From: Thermomicrobiales bacterium
Lineage (GTDB): Bacteria; Chloroflexota; Chloroflexia; Thermomicrobiales; UBA6265
DNA length: 37,438 nt
Direction: 5' to 3'
Assembly (NCBI GenBank): GCA_020853615.1
Contig: JADYYO010000385.1
Coordinates: 1 to 37,438 of the forward strand
The notes under the pieces were generated by a model. That model worked only from the letters and a program-made list of their open reading frames with translations, searched no databases and was not told the DNA's origin. Every line of letters starts with the position of its first letter. Position 1 is the stretch's first letter. This document shows positions 23,750 to 32,696 of this stretch, in pieces. The position numbers were made by a program, and so were the translations under genes.

Positions 23750-25444
23750 GTGCCACGCGCCGTCCGCATCGAAGGCGAAGCTATCGTTTCGGTCGCGGGA
23801 GATTCGTGGTTGGGCGCCGGTCAAATGGTTCGAGGTCAACGCTCGCGGGGCAGAACCGCCGCCGGCGGCGCGCAAGAGCAGCAACTCGCTGAGATCGCGT
23901 CCCTCTATTATGCCGATCATCTGACGCAGGAGGAGATCGCCCGCCAGATCGGACGCTCCGTGGCGACCGTCTCGCGCCTTCTGGCACGCGCGGAAGCGAG
24001 CGATATCGTCGAAGTGCAGGTTCGCTATCCGGTGCCGTTGGCGCCGGCCCTGCAGGCAGCGCTCGTCGAGCGCTTCGGCTTGCGGGTCGCGCGGGTCGCG
24101 CGAACGTCGCCGGCCGAGCCGCACACGGTCGTGCCCCGGGTGAGCGAGCTTGCCGCCCGGCACATCGCCGCTCACCTCACCGATGGCATGGTGATCGTCG
24201 TCGCCGGAGGGTCGGCGGTCGGCGAAGCTATCCGGCTCATCCCACGCGGGAGCTACCCCGGTATCCACGTCGTGCAGGGCCTCGGCTCGCTTGGCGGGCG
24301 CCTGCCGGAGTTCGACAACCCGGTCGCGACCCGCCGCCTCTCCGAGCGGCTAAACGCCACGGCGCATCTGCTGCCCGCGCCGATGATCGTCGAGAGCGCG
24401 CCGGTGCGCGAAGCCCTCGTCCGCGATCTCCACTTCCGCGAATCACTGGATCTCATCGCCGACGCCGATGTCGCCATCGTCGGCATCGGCCCGGCCGACC
24501 CCGACCTGTCGATCCTCTGCCGTGCCGGCTACCTCGATCCCTGGGCCATGGAGCGGATTCGCGCCAGCGGCGGCGTCGGCGACATCATGGCCGAGTTCTT
24601 CGACATCCATGGCCAGCTCCTCTCGACCGATGTCGGGGCGAGAGTCATCGGGATGCGCCGGGAGGCGCTTGCCGCGACACGCACCGTGGTCGCCGTGGCG
24701 ACCGGCCATGTGAAAGCCCCGGCGATCCTTGGCGCACTGCGCACGGGGCTCATCGACGTCCTTGCCACTGACGACGTTACCGCACGCCGGGTGCTCGAGC
24801 TTGCCGATGCTTTTCCGATGCCCGCCACGCCCGGGGGCAATGAGCCGAGAGCGCTCAGGCCGGGCGATGAGGATTCGGCGCGCCGAGCCGCCATCCTGGA
24901 GGTGACCCTGGAGGCGCTAGGGCACGCCGGCTACCAGCACCTCTCCGTCGGGGCGATCGCGGGCAAAGCGGGCGTCGATCGGCAGGCCCTCTATCGCTGG
25001 TGGCCGAGCAAAGCCGCGCTCGCGATCGAGGCGTGCGACCACGCGGCGCGGCAGGCGCTCGTGCGGGAAGACATGCTCGCCGACGACCTCGCGGCGATCC
25101 TGCGCGCCCTGGCGCTGGCGCGGCTGCCCGATCCCGCCATCGGGCGGGTGGCGCATCGCACGATGATGGCGGAGGCGCAGATCAACGCCGAATTCCGGGC
25201 GCGGTTCCTGGCCTGGCACGACGCATGGCGCGACCGCCTCGTTGCCGCCCTTGAATTCAGGGAGTCACGCGGCGAGCTGCCAGCCGGCGACGACGCCCGC
25301 GGCATCGCAGCATCGCTCCTCGGGGCGCTCTGGTATCGCCTCCTCTTCGAAGAGGCCCCAATCGACGATGTCGCCATTCAGGCGCTCGTCTCGACCGTCC
25401 TCAGCCCGCGGCAACCCGGTCCCGAACCCGCGGCCGCTCCTTGA
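23750..25444 (+). CDS. SorC-TetR fusion regulator with two DNA-binding domains
   Basis: A 564-residue protein in one uninterrupted frame. Residues about 43-92 are a SorC/DeoR-type helix-turn-helix (LTQEEIARQIGRSVATVSRL). Residues about 95-355 are the SorC sugar-binding domain (GMVIVVAGGSAVGEAIRLIP, DADVAIVGIGPADP, DVLATDDVTARRVLELADAF). After a short Pro/Gly linker, residues about 375-430 form a complete TetR HTH (AAILEVTLEALGHAGYQHLS, then AGVDRQALYRWWPSKAALAI). Residues 431-555 resemble the C-terminal domain of one TetR class (LLGALWYRLLFEEAPIDD). SorC proteins of about 320 residues sense phosphorylated sugars and TetR proteins of about 190 sense other ligands; here both are complete. Its place after the catabolic genes makes it their probable regulator. 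The start is uncertain: GTG 23750, TTG 23810 (GGGAG upstream) or ATG 23825. Confidence 0.93.
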   Translation: MPRAVRIEGEAIVSVAGDSWLGAGQMVRGQRSRGRTAAGGAQEQQLAEIASLYYADHLTQEEIARQIGRSVATVSRLLARAEASDIVEVQVRYPVPLAPALQAALVERFGLRVARVARTSPAEPHTVVPRVSELAARHIAAHLTDGMVIVVAGGSAVGEAIRLIPRGSYPGIHVVQGLGSLGGRLPEFDNPVATRRLSERLNATAHLLPAPMIVESAPVREALVRDLHFRESLDLIADADVAIVGIGPADPDLSILCRAGYLDPWAMERIRASGGVGDIMAEFFDIHGQLLSTDVGARVIGMRREALAATRTVVAVATGHVKAPAILGALRTGLIDVLATDDVTARRVLELADAFPMPATPGGNEPRALRPGDEDSARRAAILEVTLEALGHAGYQHLSVGAIAGKAGVDRQALYRWWPSKAALAIEACDHAARQALVREDMLADDLAAILRALALARLPDPAIGRVAHRTMMAEAQINAEFRARFLAWHDAWRDRLVAALEFRESRGELPAGDDARGIAASLLGALWYRLLFEEAPIDDVAIQALVSTVLSPRQPGPEPAAAP

Positions 25445-25667
25445 CGAAGGTTTCGGACATGGCGCGAGCCGAGCGCCATCTCCGGGACCTTCAGCACCAG
25501 ATCAGACATGCGGCACGATTGACACCCTGCCGCGCCGATGCTCTGGGTTGCTCCGGGGACGAGTATCCAGCCTCCCAAGCAGATCGTTGTCAGGCTCTCG
25601 CGTGCGCCGCGCTCCGGAACATCACGCGCGCGACAACGGTCCCACGAGGCAGGATCGGAGGGGATGC

Positions 25668-26209
25668 ATGCAGGGACCCAGCGGCTTCGTCCGCACGATC
25701 GCTCCGAGCGCGAGGCGGCACGTCGTTGGCCCGTCGCGGCTCGGGCTGGCGGTCATCCTCACACTGTCGCTAGGCGCCGCACTGGCGTCAGGGGCGCGGG
25801 CTGACACCCGCGATGCCGGGGTATAGAACACGGGCGCCAGCAACGGCGGCACCGCGTCGGCCACCTCGGGCGGCAACATCTCGATCGGCCAGATCGTGAC
25901 CGGCGAGAATATGGGGAGCTCCATCAGCACCGGGAATATCGCCGGTCCGCCGAACTCAGGGACGGGGAGATCGACTACCCAACTGACGTCAACGTGACCC
26001 AAAACCTCGGGCCGCTGATCGCCACCGCTGACGGCGGTGATGGCGGACAGGCGCCGGGTCCCTCGCAGGAGCCGCCCGAGCTCAACATCAATATCGACAA
26101 CACCGACCGCAACCGCAATGACAGTCGGCGCGATGCGACCGGGGTCGGTCAGGGCGGCGAGGGCAGCGCCGGCGGAAACGCCACGATCGACGGGACGTCA
26201 GCAGACTGA
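25668..26209 (+). pseudogene. Broken gene for a secreted Gly/Asn/Thr-rich protein
   Basis: GGAGGGG precedes the ATG at 25668. The frame encodes a signal peptide (SRLGLAVILTLSLGAALASG, then ARA) and then meets TAG at 25824. Directly after the stop the same frame continues with similar low-complexity sequence (NTGASNGGTASATSGGNISI) up to about 25965. Coding-like sequence then moves to another frame (EIDYPTDVNVTQNLGPLIAT) and runs to 26209, ending in a Gly/Asn/Asp-rich tail. One C-to-T change (CAG to TAG) and one small indel would explain both lesions. I do not recognise the family; the composition suits a surface or spore-coat-like protein. Sequencing error or programmed recoding are less likely alternatives. 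Confidence 0.6.
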
Positions 26210-26478
26210 TCGCTGCGCGAGCGCAACTCGGGTGCGAAGCTGTCGATGGGCGTCACTCGCGGCGATCGCCGCCGCGTCTCTCGGGCGAGTCTGCCGCGGG
26301 GGCGCAATCGCTCCCGGCTACTGCTACGCTATCCATGCTCACGATCGCGATGGCCCATCGGCCTGCGCCCGGCTCGGCTGACAGGTCGCACACGGTGAAC
26401 GCCGTCATGGCCGAACACCACGCCATCGATCGCGACTCGAGGTCATCGCACCGGCACGACGCGGAGGGACGAACGAAC

Positions 26479-27840
26479 ATGGCCGTCACGCAGACGTGGA
26501 ACACCACCGAACTCGTTGCGCAGGACAAGGCGCATCTCCTGCACCCCGTCTCGAACCTGAAGGCGGTCCGCGAGAACGGGCCGCTGGTCATGGTCCGCGG
26601 CGAAGATGTCTTCCTCTGGGATTCGGACGGCAAGCGCTACATCGACGCGTTCGCGGGCCTCTGGAACGTCAACGTTGGCCACGCCCGCCCGGAACTGGCT
26701 GATGCCGCCGCCGCCCAGATCCGCGAGGTCGAGTTCGTGCCGACCTTCTTCGGCCTCGCCTCGCCCCCGCCGATCGAGCTCGCGACCCGGCTGGCCGCCC
26801 TCTTCCCCGACCCGCTCAATCATTTCCAGTTCACCGCCGGCGGCTCGGAATCAAACGAGACAGCGCTGAAGATCGCGCGCTACTACTGGTGGCTCTCCGG
26901 CAAGCAGGACAAGGTCAAGATCCTCTCGCGCAACATGGCCTACCACGGCATCGCCATGGGCGCGCTGGCCGCCACCGGGATCCCCAGCTACCACGAGGGC
27001 TTCGGGCCGCGCACGCCCGGATTCCTCCACCTCACGCCCCCCTACACCTATCGCAATGGCGAGGGGATGAGTGAAGACGAATTCGTCGCGGCGCTGGTGC
27101 GCGAGCTGGAGGAGACGATCGCGCGCGAGGGTGCCGATACCATCGCCGCCCTGATCGGCGAGCCGGTGCAGGGCGCCGGCGGCGTCGTCGTACCGCCGCA
27201 AGGCTATTGGCCCGCCGTCGCCGACGTGCTGAAGAAGCATGACATCCTCCTCATTTTCGACGAAGTGATCACCGGCTTCGGCCGCACCGGCACCATGTTC
27301 GGCATGCAGCAGTACGGCGTCACGCCCGACATCGTCTCCTTCGCCAAGGGAGTCACCTCCGGCTACGTGCCGCTGGGCGGCGTCGGCGTGTCCGATGCCA
27401 TCCACGATGCGCTCAGCACCCCCGACCGGATGTTCATGCACGGCTTCACCTACTCCGGCCACCCGGTCGCCTGCGCGGTGGCGCTGCCGAACATCGACAT
27501 CATCGAGCGCGAGAAGCTGCCCGAAAACGCCGCGCGGGCCGGCGACTACCTGCTCGGCGCGCTGCGCGATCGGCTCGCCAACAGCCCGCACCTCGGTGAG
27601 GTGCGCGGCAAGGGGCTGATGACCTTCGTCGAGCTGGTCGCCGACCGGAAGACGAAGGCGAAGCTCGACCCCTCGCTCAACGTCAGCGCGCGACTGACCA
27701 AGGCGACGCGCGACCGGGGCATCATCGTGCGGCCGGTCAACGACGGCATCGCCATCGCCCCGCCGCTGACGATTCAGCAGCCGGAGCTGGAGGTGATCGT
27801 CAACGCGATCGGAGAGTCGGTTGCCGAGGTGCTCGGCTAG
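26479..27840 (+). CDS. Class III PLP aminotransferase (omega-amino acid type)
   Basis: A 453-residue enzyme. Features in order: WDSDGKRYIDAFAGLWNVNV, the cofactor loop FTAGGSESNETALKIARYYW, the Asp that binds the pyridine nitrogen in LLIFDEVITGFGRTG, the Schiff-base lysine in DIVSFAKGVTSGYVPLGG, and GVRGKG-like GEVRGKGLMTFVEL. The family moves amino groups from omega-amines such as beta-alanine, putrescine or GABA to pyruvate or a similar keto acid. The ATG at 26479 follows GGAGGG; the open frame back to 26335 is not coding-like. It is monocistronic, with a palindromic repeat right after it. Confidence 0.94.
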   Translation: MAVTQTWNTTELVAQDKAHLLHPVSNLKAVRENGPLVMVRGEDVFLWDSDGKRYIDAFAGLWNVNVGHARPELADAAAAQIREVEFVPTFFGLASPPPIELATRLAALFPDPLNHFQFTAGGSESNETALKIARYYWWLSGKQDKVKILSRNMAYHGIAMGALAATGIPSYHEGFGPRTPGFLHLTPPYTYRNGEGMSEDEFVAALVRELEETIAREGADTIAALIGEPVQGAGGVVVPPQGYWPAVADVLKKHDILLIFDEVITGFGRTGTMFGMQQYGVTPDIVSFAKGVTSGYVPLGGVGVSDAIHDALSTPDRMFMHGFTYSGHPVACAVALPNIDIIEREKLPENAARAGDYLLGALRDRLANSPHLGEVRGKGLMTFVELVADRKTKAKLDPSLNVSARLTKATRDRGIIVRPVNDGIAIAPPLTIQQPELEVIVNAIGESVAEVLG

Positions 27841-27858
27841 GGCCACGCGCGTACGGCT

Positions 27859-27943
27859 GTGTCATGCTGAGGAACGAAGCATCTCGGCGTAGGTGAGGCA
27901 GGCTTGCCTCGAGCCGAGGTCCTTCGCAGGCTCAGGATGACAC
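27859..27943. repeat. Dispersed palindromic repeat, copy 2 (85 bp)
   Basis: It begins GTGTCATGCTGAGGAACGAA and ends TTCGCAGGCTCAGGATGACAC, with exactly the length and arm order of copy 1. The centre differs between copies while the arms agree. It lies between the aminotransferase stop and the methyltransferase start and could act as a terminator-like structure. Confidence 0.85.
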
Positions 27944-27982
27944 GGTCGTCCCAGAGCCCCGCGCTGCTATCGTTTGCGGGTC

Positions 27983-28627
27983 ATGGCTGAAACCGACCGC
28001 ATCCGCCGCCTCTACGATGAACGCGCCGAGAGCTACGACCGCTCGCTCGGTCTGATGGAGCGCGTCGCGCTCGGCCCCTTCCGGCGCGAGTTCGGTGCGC
28101 TCCTCGAGGGCGAGACGCTCGAGGTCGCCGTCGGCAGCGGCCTCAACCTTCCCTATTACACGCCGCGCGTCACACACGCCACGGGAGTCGATCTCTCAGG
28201 CGAAATGCTGCGCAAGGCGCGCGAGCGGGCCGACGCGCTGGGGCTGCCGCTCGACCTGCGCCAGGCCGACGCCGAGGCGCTCCCCTTCGCCGACGCCTCG
28301 TTCGACACGGTCGCCATCTCCCTCGCGCTCTGCACCATACCGAACCCGGCGAAGGCCCTGCGCGAACTGAGCCGCGTCTGCCGGCCGACCGGCCGCATCG
28401 TCCTGCTCGAGCACGTCCGCGCCACGGCTGGCCCGCTCGCCCTCCTGCAGCGGGCGCTGTCGCCGCTCAACGAGCGCGCTATCGGCTGCCACCTCGCCCG
28501 GGAGACGATCGAACTCGCCCGCTCGCTCGGGTTCGAGATCGATGCGGAGCGGAGCCGGCTCCTCGGCGCCGTGCGGCTGGTGACGATGCGGCCCCTCGCA
28601 CCGCAACGTGCTACCCTCGGCGCATGA
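27983..28627 (+). CDS. Class I SAM-dependent methyltransferase
   Basis: A 214-residue Rossmann-fold methyltransferase. The SAM-binding motif I is VAVGSGLNLPYY, followed by the acidic strand VDLSGEML, motif DAEALPFADASFDTVAISLA, and LLEHVRA. This layout is like UbiE/PmtA-type small-molecule or lipid methyltransferases; the substrate cannot be named. No ribosome-binding site is seen before the ATG at 27983, and TATCGT lies at 27968-27973, so the mRNA may be nearly leaderless. A TTG three codons earlier is in frame. The dehydratase gene follows 25 bp downstream. Confidence 0.9.
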   Translation: MAETDRIRRLYDERAESYDRSLGLMERVALGPFRREFGALLEGETLEVAVGSGLNLPYYTPRVTHATGVDLSGEMLRKARERADALGLPLDLRQADAEALPFADASFDTVAISLALCTIPNPAKALRELSRVCRPTGRIVLLEHVRATAGPLALLQRALSPLNERAIGCHLARETIELARSLGFEIDAERSRLLGAVRLVTMRPLAPQRATLGA

Positions 28628-28652
28628 TGATTCAGGCGGGAGGTGGGCAGCG

Positions 28653-29657
28653 ATGGCGATGATTGAGCAACCCGAAGCGCCGGCCGCGCCGGCGATCTCT
28701 TTCGACGATGTCCTCACGGCCGCCGAGCGGCTGCGCGGCGTGGCGAACCGGACGCCCGTCCTCACCTCGCACACGCTGAACGATCTGACCGGGGCCGAGG
28801 TCTTCCTCAAGGCCGAGACGTTCCAGCGGATCGGCGCCTTCAAGTTTCGCGGCGCCTACAACGCCATCTCGGCGCTCGACCCCGACGTGCGCGCCAGGGG
28901 GGTCGTCACCAACTCCTCTGGCAACCACGCCCAGGCGGTCGCCCTCTCAGCCAGGCTCTTCGGCATCCCGGCCACCATCGTCATGCCGACCGACGCGCCC
29001 CCGGCCAAGATCGCGGCCACGCGGGGCTACGGTGCCGAAATCGTCTTCTACGACCGTTACACCGAGGACCGCGCCGCCATCGCCGACCGCGTCGCCCAGG
29101 AGCGGGGCGCGACGATGATCCCTCCCTACGATCATCCCCTCGTCATGGCCGGCAACGGCACGAGCGCCCTCGAGCTGATCGACGAGGTCGGCGACCTCGA
29201 CCTGCTGCTCGTCTGCCTCGGTGGCGGCGGCCTGCTCGCCGGGAGCGCCACGGCCGCGAAGGGCCGCAACCCCGACATCGAGATCTGGGGCGTCGAGCCG
29301 GCCGCCGGCGACGACTGGGCGCAGTCGTTCGCGAAGGGCGAGCGGGTCCGCCTGCCGCAGGTGCCGCGCACCATCGCTGACGGCCAGCAGACGGAGGCTC
29401 CCGGCAAATTGACGTGGCCGACCGTGCGCCCGCTCGTCGCGGGCATCGCCACCGTGACCGACGATGAAATCCGCGACGCGATGCGCTTCCTCTTCGAGCG
29501 GATGAAGCTCGTGGTCGAGCCGAGCGGCGCCTCGGCGCTGGCGGCGTTGATGAGCGGCAAGGTCGACGGGCGCGGCAAGCGGGTAGGCGTGACGCTCTCG
29601 GGCGGCAACATCGGCGTCGATGGCTTCTGCCAGATCATCAACCAGCGGGACGCGTAG
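28653..29657 (+). CDS. Threonine/serine dehydratase-like PLP enzyme
   Basis: A 334-residue fold-type II PLP enzyme. The Schiff-base lysine is in FQRIGAFKFRGAYNAI, the substrate loop in VTNSSGNHAQAVALSA, and the glycine-rich phosphate loop in LLVCLGGGGLLAGSATAA. It lacks the C-terminal ACT-like regulatory domain of biosynthetic IlvA, so it resembles catabolic threonine/serine ammonia-lyases and serine racemases of about 320 residues. GGGAGG lies nine bases before the ATG at 28653. It probably shares a transcript with the methyltransferase gene, although the two have no obvious common pathway. Confidence 0.93.
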   Translation: MAMIEQPEAPAAPAISFDDVLTAAERLRGVANRTPVLTSHTLNDLTGAEVFLKAETFQRIGAFKFRGAYNAISALDPDVRARGVVTNSSGNHAQAVALSARLFGIPATIVMPTDAPPAKIAATRGYGAEIVFYDRYTEDRAAIADRVAQERGATMIPPYDHPLVMAGNGTSALELIDEVGDLDLLLVCLGGGGLLAGSATAAKGRNPDIEIWGVEPAAGDDWAQSFAKGERVRLPQVPRTIADGQQTEAPGKLTWPTVRPLVAGIATVTDDEIRDAMRFLFERMKLVVEPSGASALAALMSGKVDGRGKRVGVTLSGGNIGVDGFCQIINQRDA

Positions 29658-29721
29658 GCTCATCGCGTCGGGGTATCCTCCGGCCAGCGGTGAGAATCGG
29701 AACGAACGAGGATAGCGAACG

Positions 29722-30441
29722 ATGGCGGAGTGGGTCGGGGTCAATCGCACACTGAATAGTCTCGAGCCGGAGGGGCCACCGCCGGTCGACGCCGCCTCGG
29801 ATGACACCCCCGTCCCTCCGGAAGCGCCCGGGGCGACCGTCTCGCCGCAACGGCCCGGCATGACCCCGGACGACCCGGACCTCCCCGAGCGGCCGCGCGG
29901 CTCCCTGCCGCCGCTGGAGAGCACCCGCCGCCCACTGACCGAGTATCAGACCGCGCAGCAACGCCTGCGGCTCTTCATCCCGGCGCCCGGCACGGAGCTG
30001 CAGGCCGCCGACTGGGAGCAGGGGCCGATCTCGAACGAGGAGCGCCGCAAGGTCGATCCGGCGCTGCAGACGCCGATCCGGCCACTCTCGGGGTATGGGC
30101 TGGGGATCGGCCACACGCTCGCGCTGACCTCGCCGTCGCCCGACGAGGCGATCGCCGAGACGGCGTCCGCCCTCGCGAAGGAGACCGCAGGCATCTCCGC
30201 CCCGCCAGCGGCTCCAGCACCCGCCGCCCCGTCGGCCACGGCTGGCGATGTCCCCGCCGGCGCCCTGCGTGGCGACGGGAGCGCCGCCTGCCCGCCCGGC
30301 TTCCCGATCAAGGGGAATGCGCAGTCAATGATCTATCACACGCCCCAGTCCTCGGTCTATGCGTCAACGATCCCCGAACTCTGCTTCGCGACGGCCGAGG
30401 CAGCCGAGGCGGCCGGATTCCGTCCACCCCGTTCGCACTGA
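29722..30441 (+). CDS. Proline-rich protein with a C-terminal sunset domain
   Basis: A 239-residue protein. The first 160 residues are Pro/Glu/Asp-rich and probably disordered, with repeated acidic PP patches. Residues about 160-185 are an Ala/Pro linker. The last 50 residues (ACPPGFPIKGNAQSMIYHTP, then SSVYASTIPELCFATAEAAEAAGFR) match the short sunset-type domain with the hallmark PIKGN..S.IYH and CFATxxxAEAAGF. That domain occurs at the end of many actinobacterial and Chloroflexota proteins, including extended L17 ribosomal proteins, and is thought to bind nucleic acid or a partner; its role is not settled. No signal peptide is seen. Confidence 0.8.
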   Translation: MAEWVGVNRTLNSLEPEGPPPVDAASDDTPVPPEAPGATVSPQRPGMTPDDPDLPERPRGSLPPLESTRRPLTEYQTAQQRLRLFIPAPGTELQAADWEQGPISNEERRKVDPALQTPIRPLSGYGLGIGHTLALTSPSPDEAIAETASALAKETAGISAPPAAPAPAAPSATAGDVPAGALRGDGSAACPPGFPIKGNAQSMIYHTPQSSVYASTIPELCFATAEAAEAAGFRPPRSH

Positions 30442-30641
30442 CATCGAGGATCGCCCGGCCGCGGTGCGGCACGCTTCTTGAAGCGCTGCCCGCGGGGCGT
30501 CTCGCCGCGCCCATGGCAGTAGGGGCCAACGGGCTACAATAGGGTGGGGTTGGGAGCGTTGGAAGCTATCGGAAGCGGAGCAGGTGCACCCCGCGGCCGG
30601 TCGGCCGTCGCTCCGATGATGGATCGAGCGACGGAGTCCTG

Positions 30642-32573
30642 ATGTCCCGGTTGTATCGGTTTGCGCTTGCCACGGTCATCGCCACCCTCGGGCTGGTCGC
30701 CGTGGGCAGTCTGGCCCGCCTGCAGCCGGCGGGGGCAGGCTGCGGGAACGATTGGCCACGCTGCAATGGCAGTTGGCTGCCGCCGCTCGGCTGGGCGCCC
30801 CTGATCGAGTACGCGCATCGTGCTGCCGCCCTCGCCGTCATTCTCCTCGCCGTTGCCACCCTGATCGTCGCGTACCGGTCGCCGGCATCGCGCCGCGTAC
30901 GTGCCCTCGCCAGTGCCGGGCTCGGCGCTATTCTCCTGCAGAGCCTCATCGGCGGGGCCACCGCCATCTGGGGGGCGCCCGCCAACATCGCCATCCTTCA
31001 TCTTGCCGTCGCCATGCTCTTCCTGGCCTTCTCGGTGGCAGCCCTCGTCGCGGTAGCGGCGACGGGGGAAGGCCCAGCGTGGCTCGCAGATCTCGGGCGC
31101 GCGCCATCGCCAGAGGCCGACCGCGCCTTCGCCATCGCGGCCTCGGCGAGCGCCGTCGTTGCCTTCGGGCTGGTCATCTTCGGGGCGTCGACCAGCGCGA
31201 CCGGCGCCTTCGCCTGCGCGACCTGGCCGCTCTGCGGCGGGACCGGGAGCGTCGCCTCGGCCGAAACCACCATCCACCTCGGCTACCGCGCGACGGCGCT
31301 CCTCGGCGCCTTTGCCGCCGCCGCGACCGGCCTTCTCGCTTGGCGACGAGACGCGACGCGCGGCGCGCGCGCCCTCGCCATCGCGGCGATCGCGCTCGTC
31401 GTGCTGCAGAGCGCGCTGAACGGCATCGCCACCGTGGCCGGCGACCCCGCTTGGATGTCGTCGCCGCACCTGCTGGTGGCGACCCTCATCTGGCTCGCGC
31501 TCTTCGCGGTCGCCCTCGCCGCCTGGGGCCCGCGTCCGGAAGCAGCGCGATATCCTTATCCCGGGATCGCCACAGCGATGACCGGCTCCGCCACCGCAGA
31601 ATCATCACCGGCCCCGGTAGTGGCGCCGGCCGTGCCAGCACCAGCAGGTGCGCTCGCCCCGCTCGCGCCTGTCTTCGAGCTCGATCTCACGGTGCCCTCC
31701 CTGCAGCGCGCGCGCCAGATCGTCGCCGACTACGTCGCGCTGACGAAGCCCGGCATCATGATGCTTCTTCTGACGACGACGCTCTGCGCGATGCTGATGG
31801 CCGAGCGGGGCTTGCCCCCCTTCTGGCTCGTCGCGCTCACGATGCTCGGCGGAGCGCTCGCCTCCGGCGGCGCCAGCGTCCTCAACTGCTACATCGACCG
31901 GGATATCGACGGGCAGATGTCGCGGACCCGCAACCGGGCCATCGTCGCCGGCCGCATCAGCGCCGACGCCGCCCTCGCCTACGGCATCGCGCTCAGCGCC
32001 GCCTCGGTCCTCCTGCTCGGCCTGCTGGTCAACTGGACGGCGGCGCTCCTCGCCCTCGCCGGCAACCTCTATTATGTCTTCGTCTACACCATGTGGCTGA
32101 AGCGATCGACGCCGTACAACATCGTCATCGGCGGCGCGGCCGGGGCGGTGCCGCCGCTGGTCGGCTGGGCCGCCGTCACGGGCAATGCGCCGCTCCTCGC
32201 CTGGGGGCTCTTCGCCATCATCTTCGCCTGGACCCCGCCTCACTCGTGGGCGCTGGCGCTCCTCAAGCAGGGCGAGTACACGCGCGCCGCGGTGCCGATG
32301 CTCCCTGTCGTGCGCGGCGAAGCCGAGACCCGCCGCCAAATCGTGATCTACACCGCCATCCTGATGGCCGTCTGCCTGGCACTGGCGGCGTTCGGCCTCG
32401 GCATCCTCTACCTGGCGGCCGCGATCGTGCTGAACGGGCTCTTCCTCGGGCTGGCCATTCGCCTTTATCGTGTCCCGAGCAAGCGCGCGGCGCGCCAGCT
32501 CTTCTTCTACTCCCTCTGGTATCTGGCGTTGATCTTTTCGGCCGGGGTCGTCGACCGCATCCTCCTCGGCTAG
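30642..32573 (+). CDS. Fused heme A synthase-heme O synthase (COX15-CtaB)
   Basis: A 643-residue membrane protein. Residues 1-300 are COX15/CtaA: eight helices in two halves, with heme-ligand histidines His59 and His120 in the first and His212 and His276 in the second. Cysteine pairs are in CGNDWPRC (34/41) and CATWPLC (192/198). A Pro/Ala linker (about 305-345) joins it to a UbiA-fold protoheme farnesyltransferase (about 355-643) with the Mg-diphosphate motif Asn415-x3-Asp419-x3-Asp423 and the NIVIGGAAGAVPPLVGW loop. CtaB makes heme O from heme B, then CtaA oxidises it to heme A for cytochrome oxidase, so the fusion unites consecutive steps. CGGAG precedes the ATG. Oxidase genes are not in the window. 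Confidence 0.95.
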   Translation: MSRLYRFALATVIATLGLVAVGSLARLQPAGAGCGNDWPRCNGSWLPPLGWAPLIEYAHRAAALAVILLAVATLIVAYRSPASRRVRALASAGLGAILLQSLIGGATAIWGAPANIAILHLAVAMLFLAFSVAALVAVAATGEGPAWLADLGRAPSPEADRAFAIAASASAVVAFGLVIFGASTSATGAFACATWPLCGGTGSVASAETTIHLGYRATALLGAFAAAATGLLAWRRDATRGARALAIAAIALVVLQSALNGIATVAGDPAWMSSPHLLVATLIWLALFAVALAAWGPRPEAARYPYPGIATAMTGSATAESSPAPVVAPAVPAPAGALAPLAPVFELDLTVPSLQRARQIVADYVALTKPGIMMLLLTTTLCAMLMAERGLPPFWLVALTMLGGALASGGASVLNCYIDRDIDGQMSRTRNRAIVAGRISADAALAYGIALSAASVLLLGLLVNWTAALLALAGNLYYVFVYTMWLKRSTPYNIVIGGAAGAVPPLVGWAAVTGNAPLLAWGLFAIIFAWTPPHSWALALLKQGEYTRAAVPMLPVVRGEAETRRQIVIYTAILMAVCLALAAFGLGILYLAAAIVLNGLFLGLAIRLYRVPSKRAARQLFFYSLWYLALIFSAGVVDRILLG

Positions 32574-32696
32574 GTCCCGCGCGGCTACCGAGAAGAAGAA
32601 GTGAGCGCCGAGGCCGTGGTACCCTCGATCGGTTGAACGCGCTCCGGTCATGCGCGGGAGCGTCCATCCGGGAATCCGAAAGGACACGCAACACTC

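Noticed and set aside
32574-32696. Possible manganese (yybP-ykoY) riboswitch before terC
   Set aside because: TerC genes often have one, but I could not find the conserved core in this leader.
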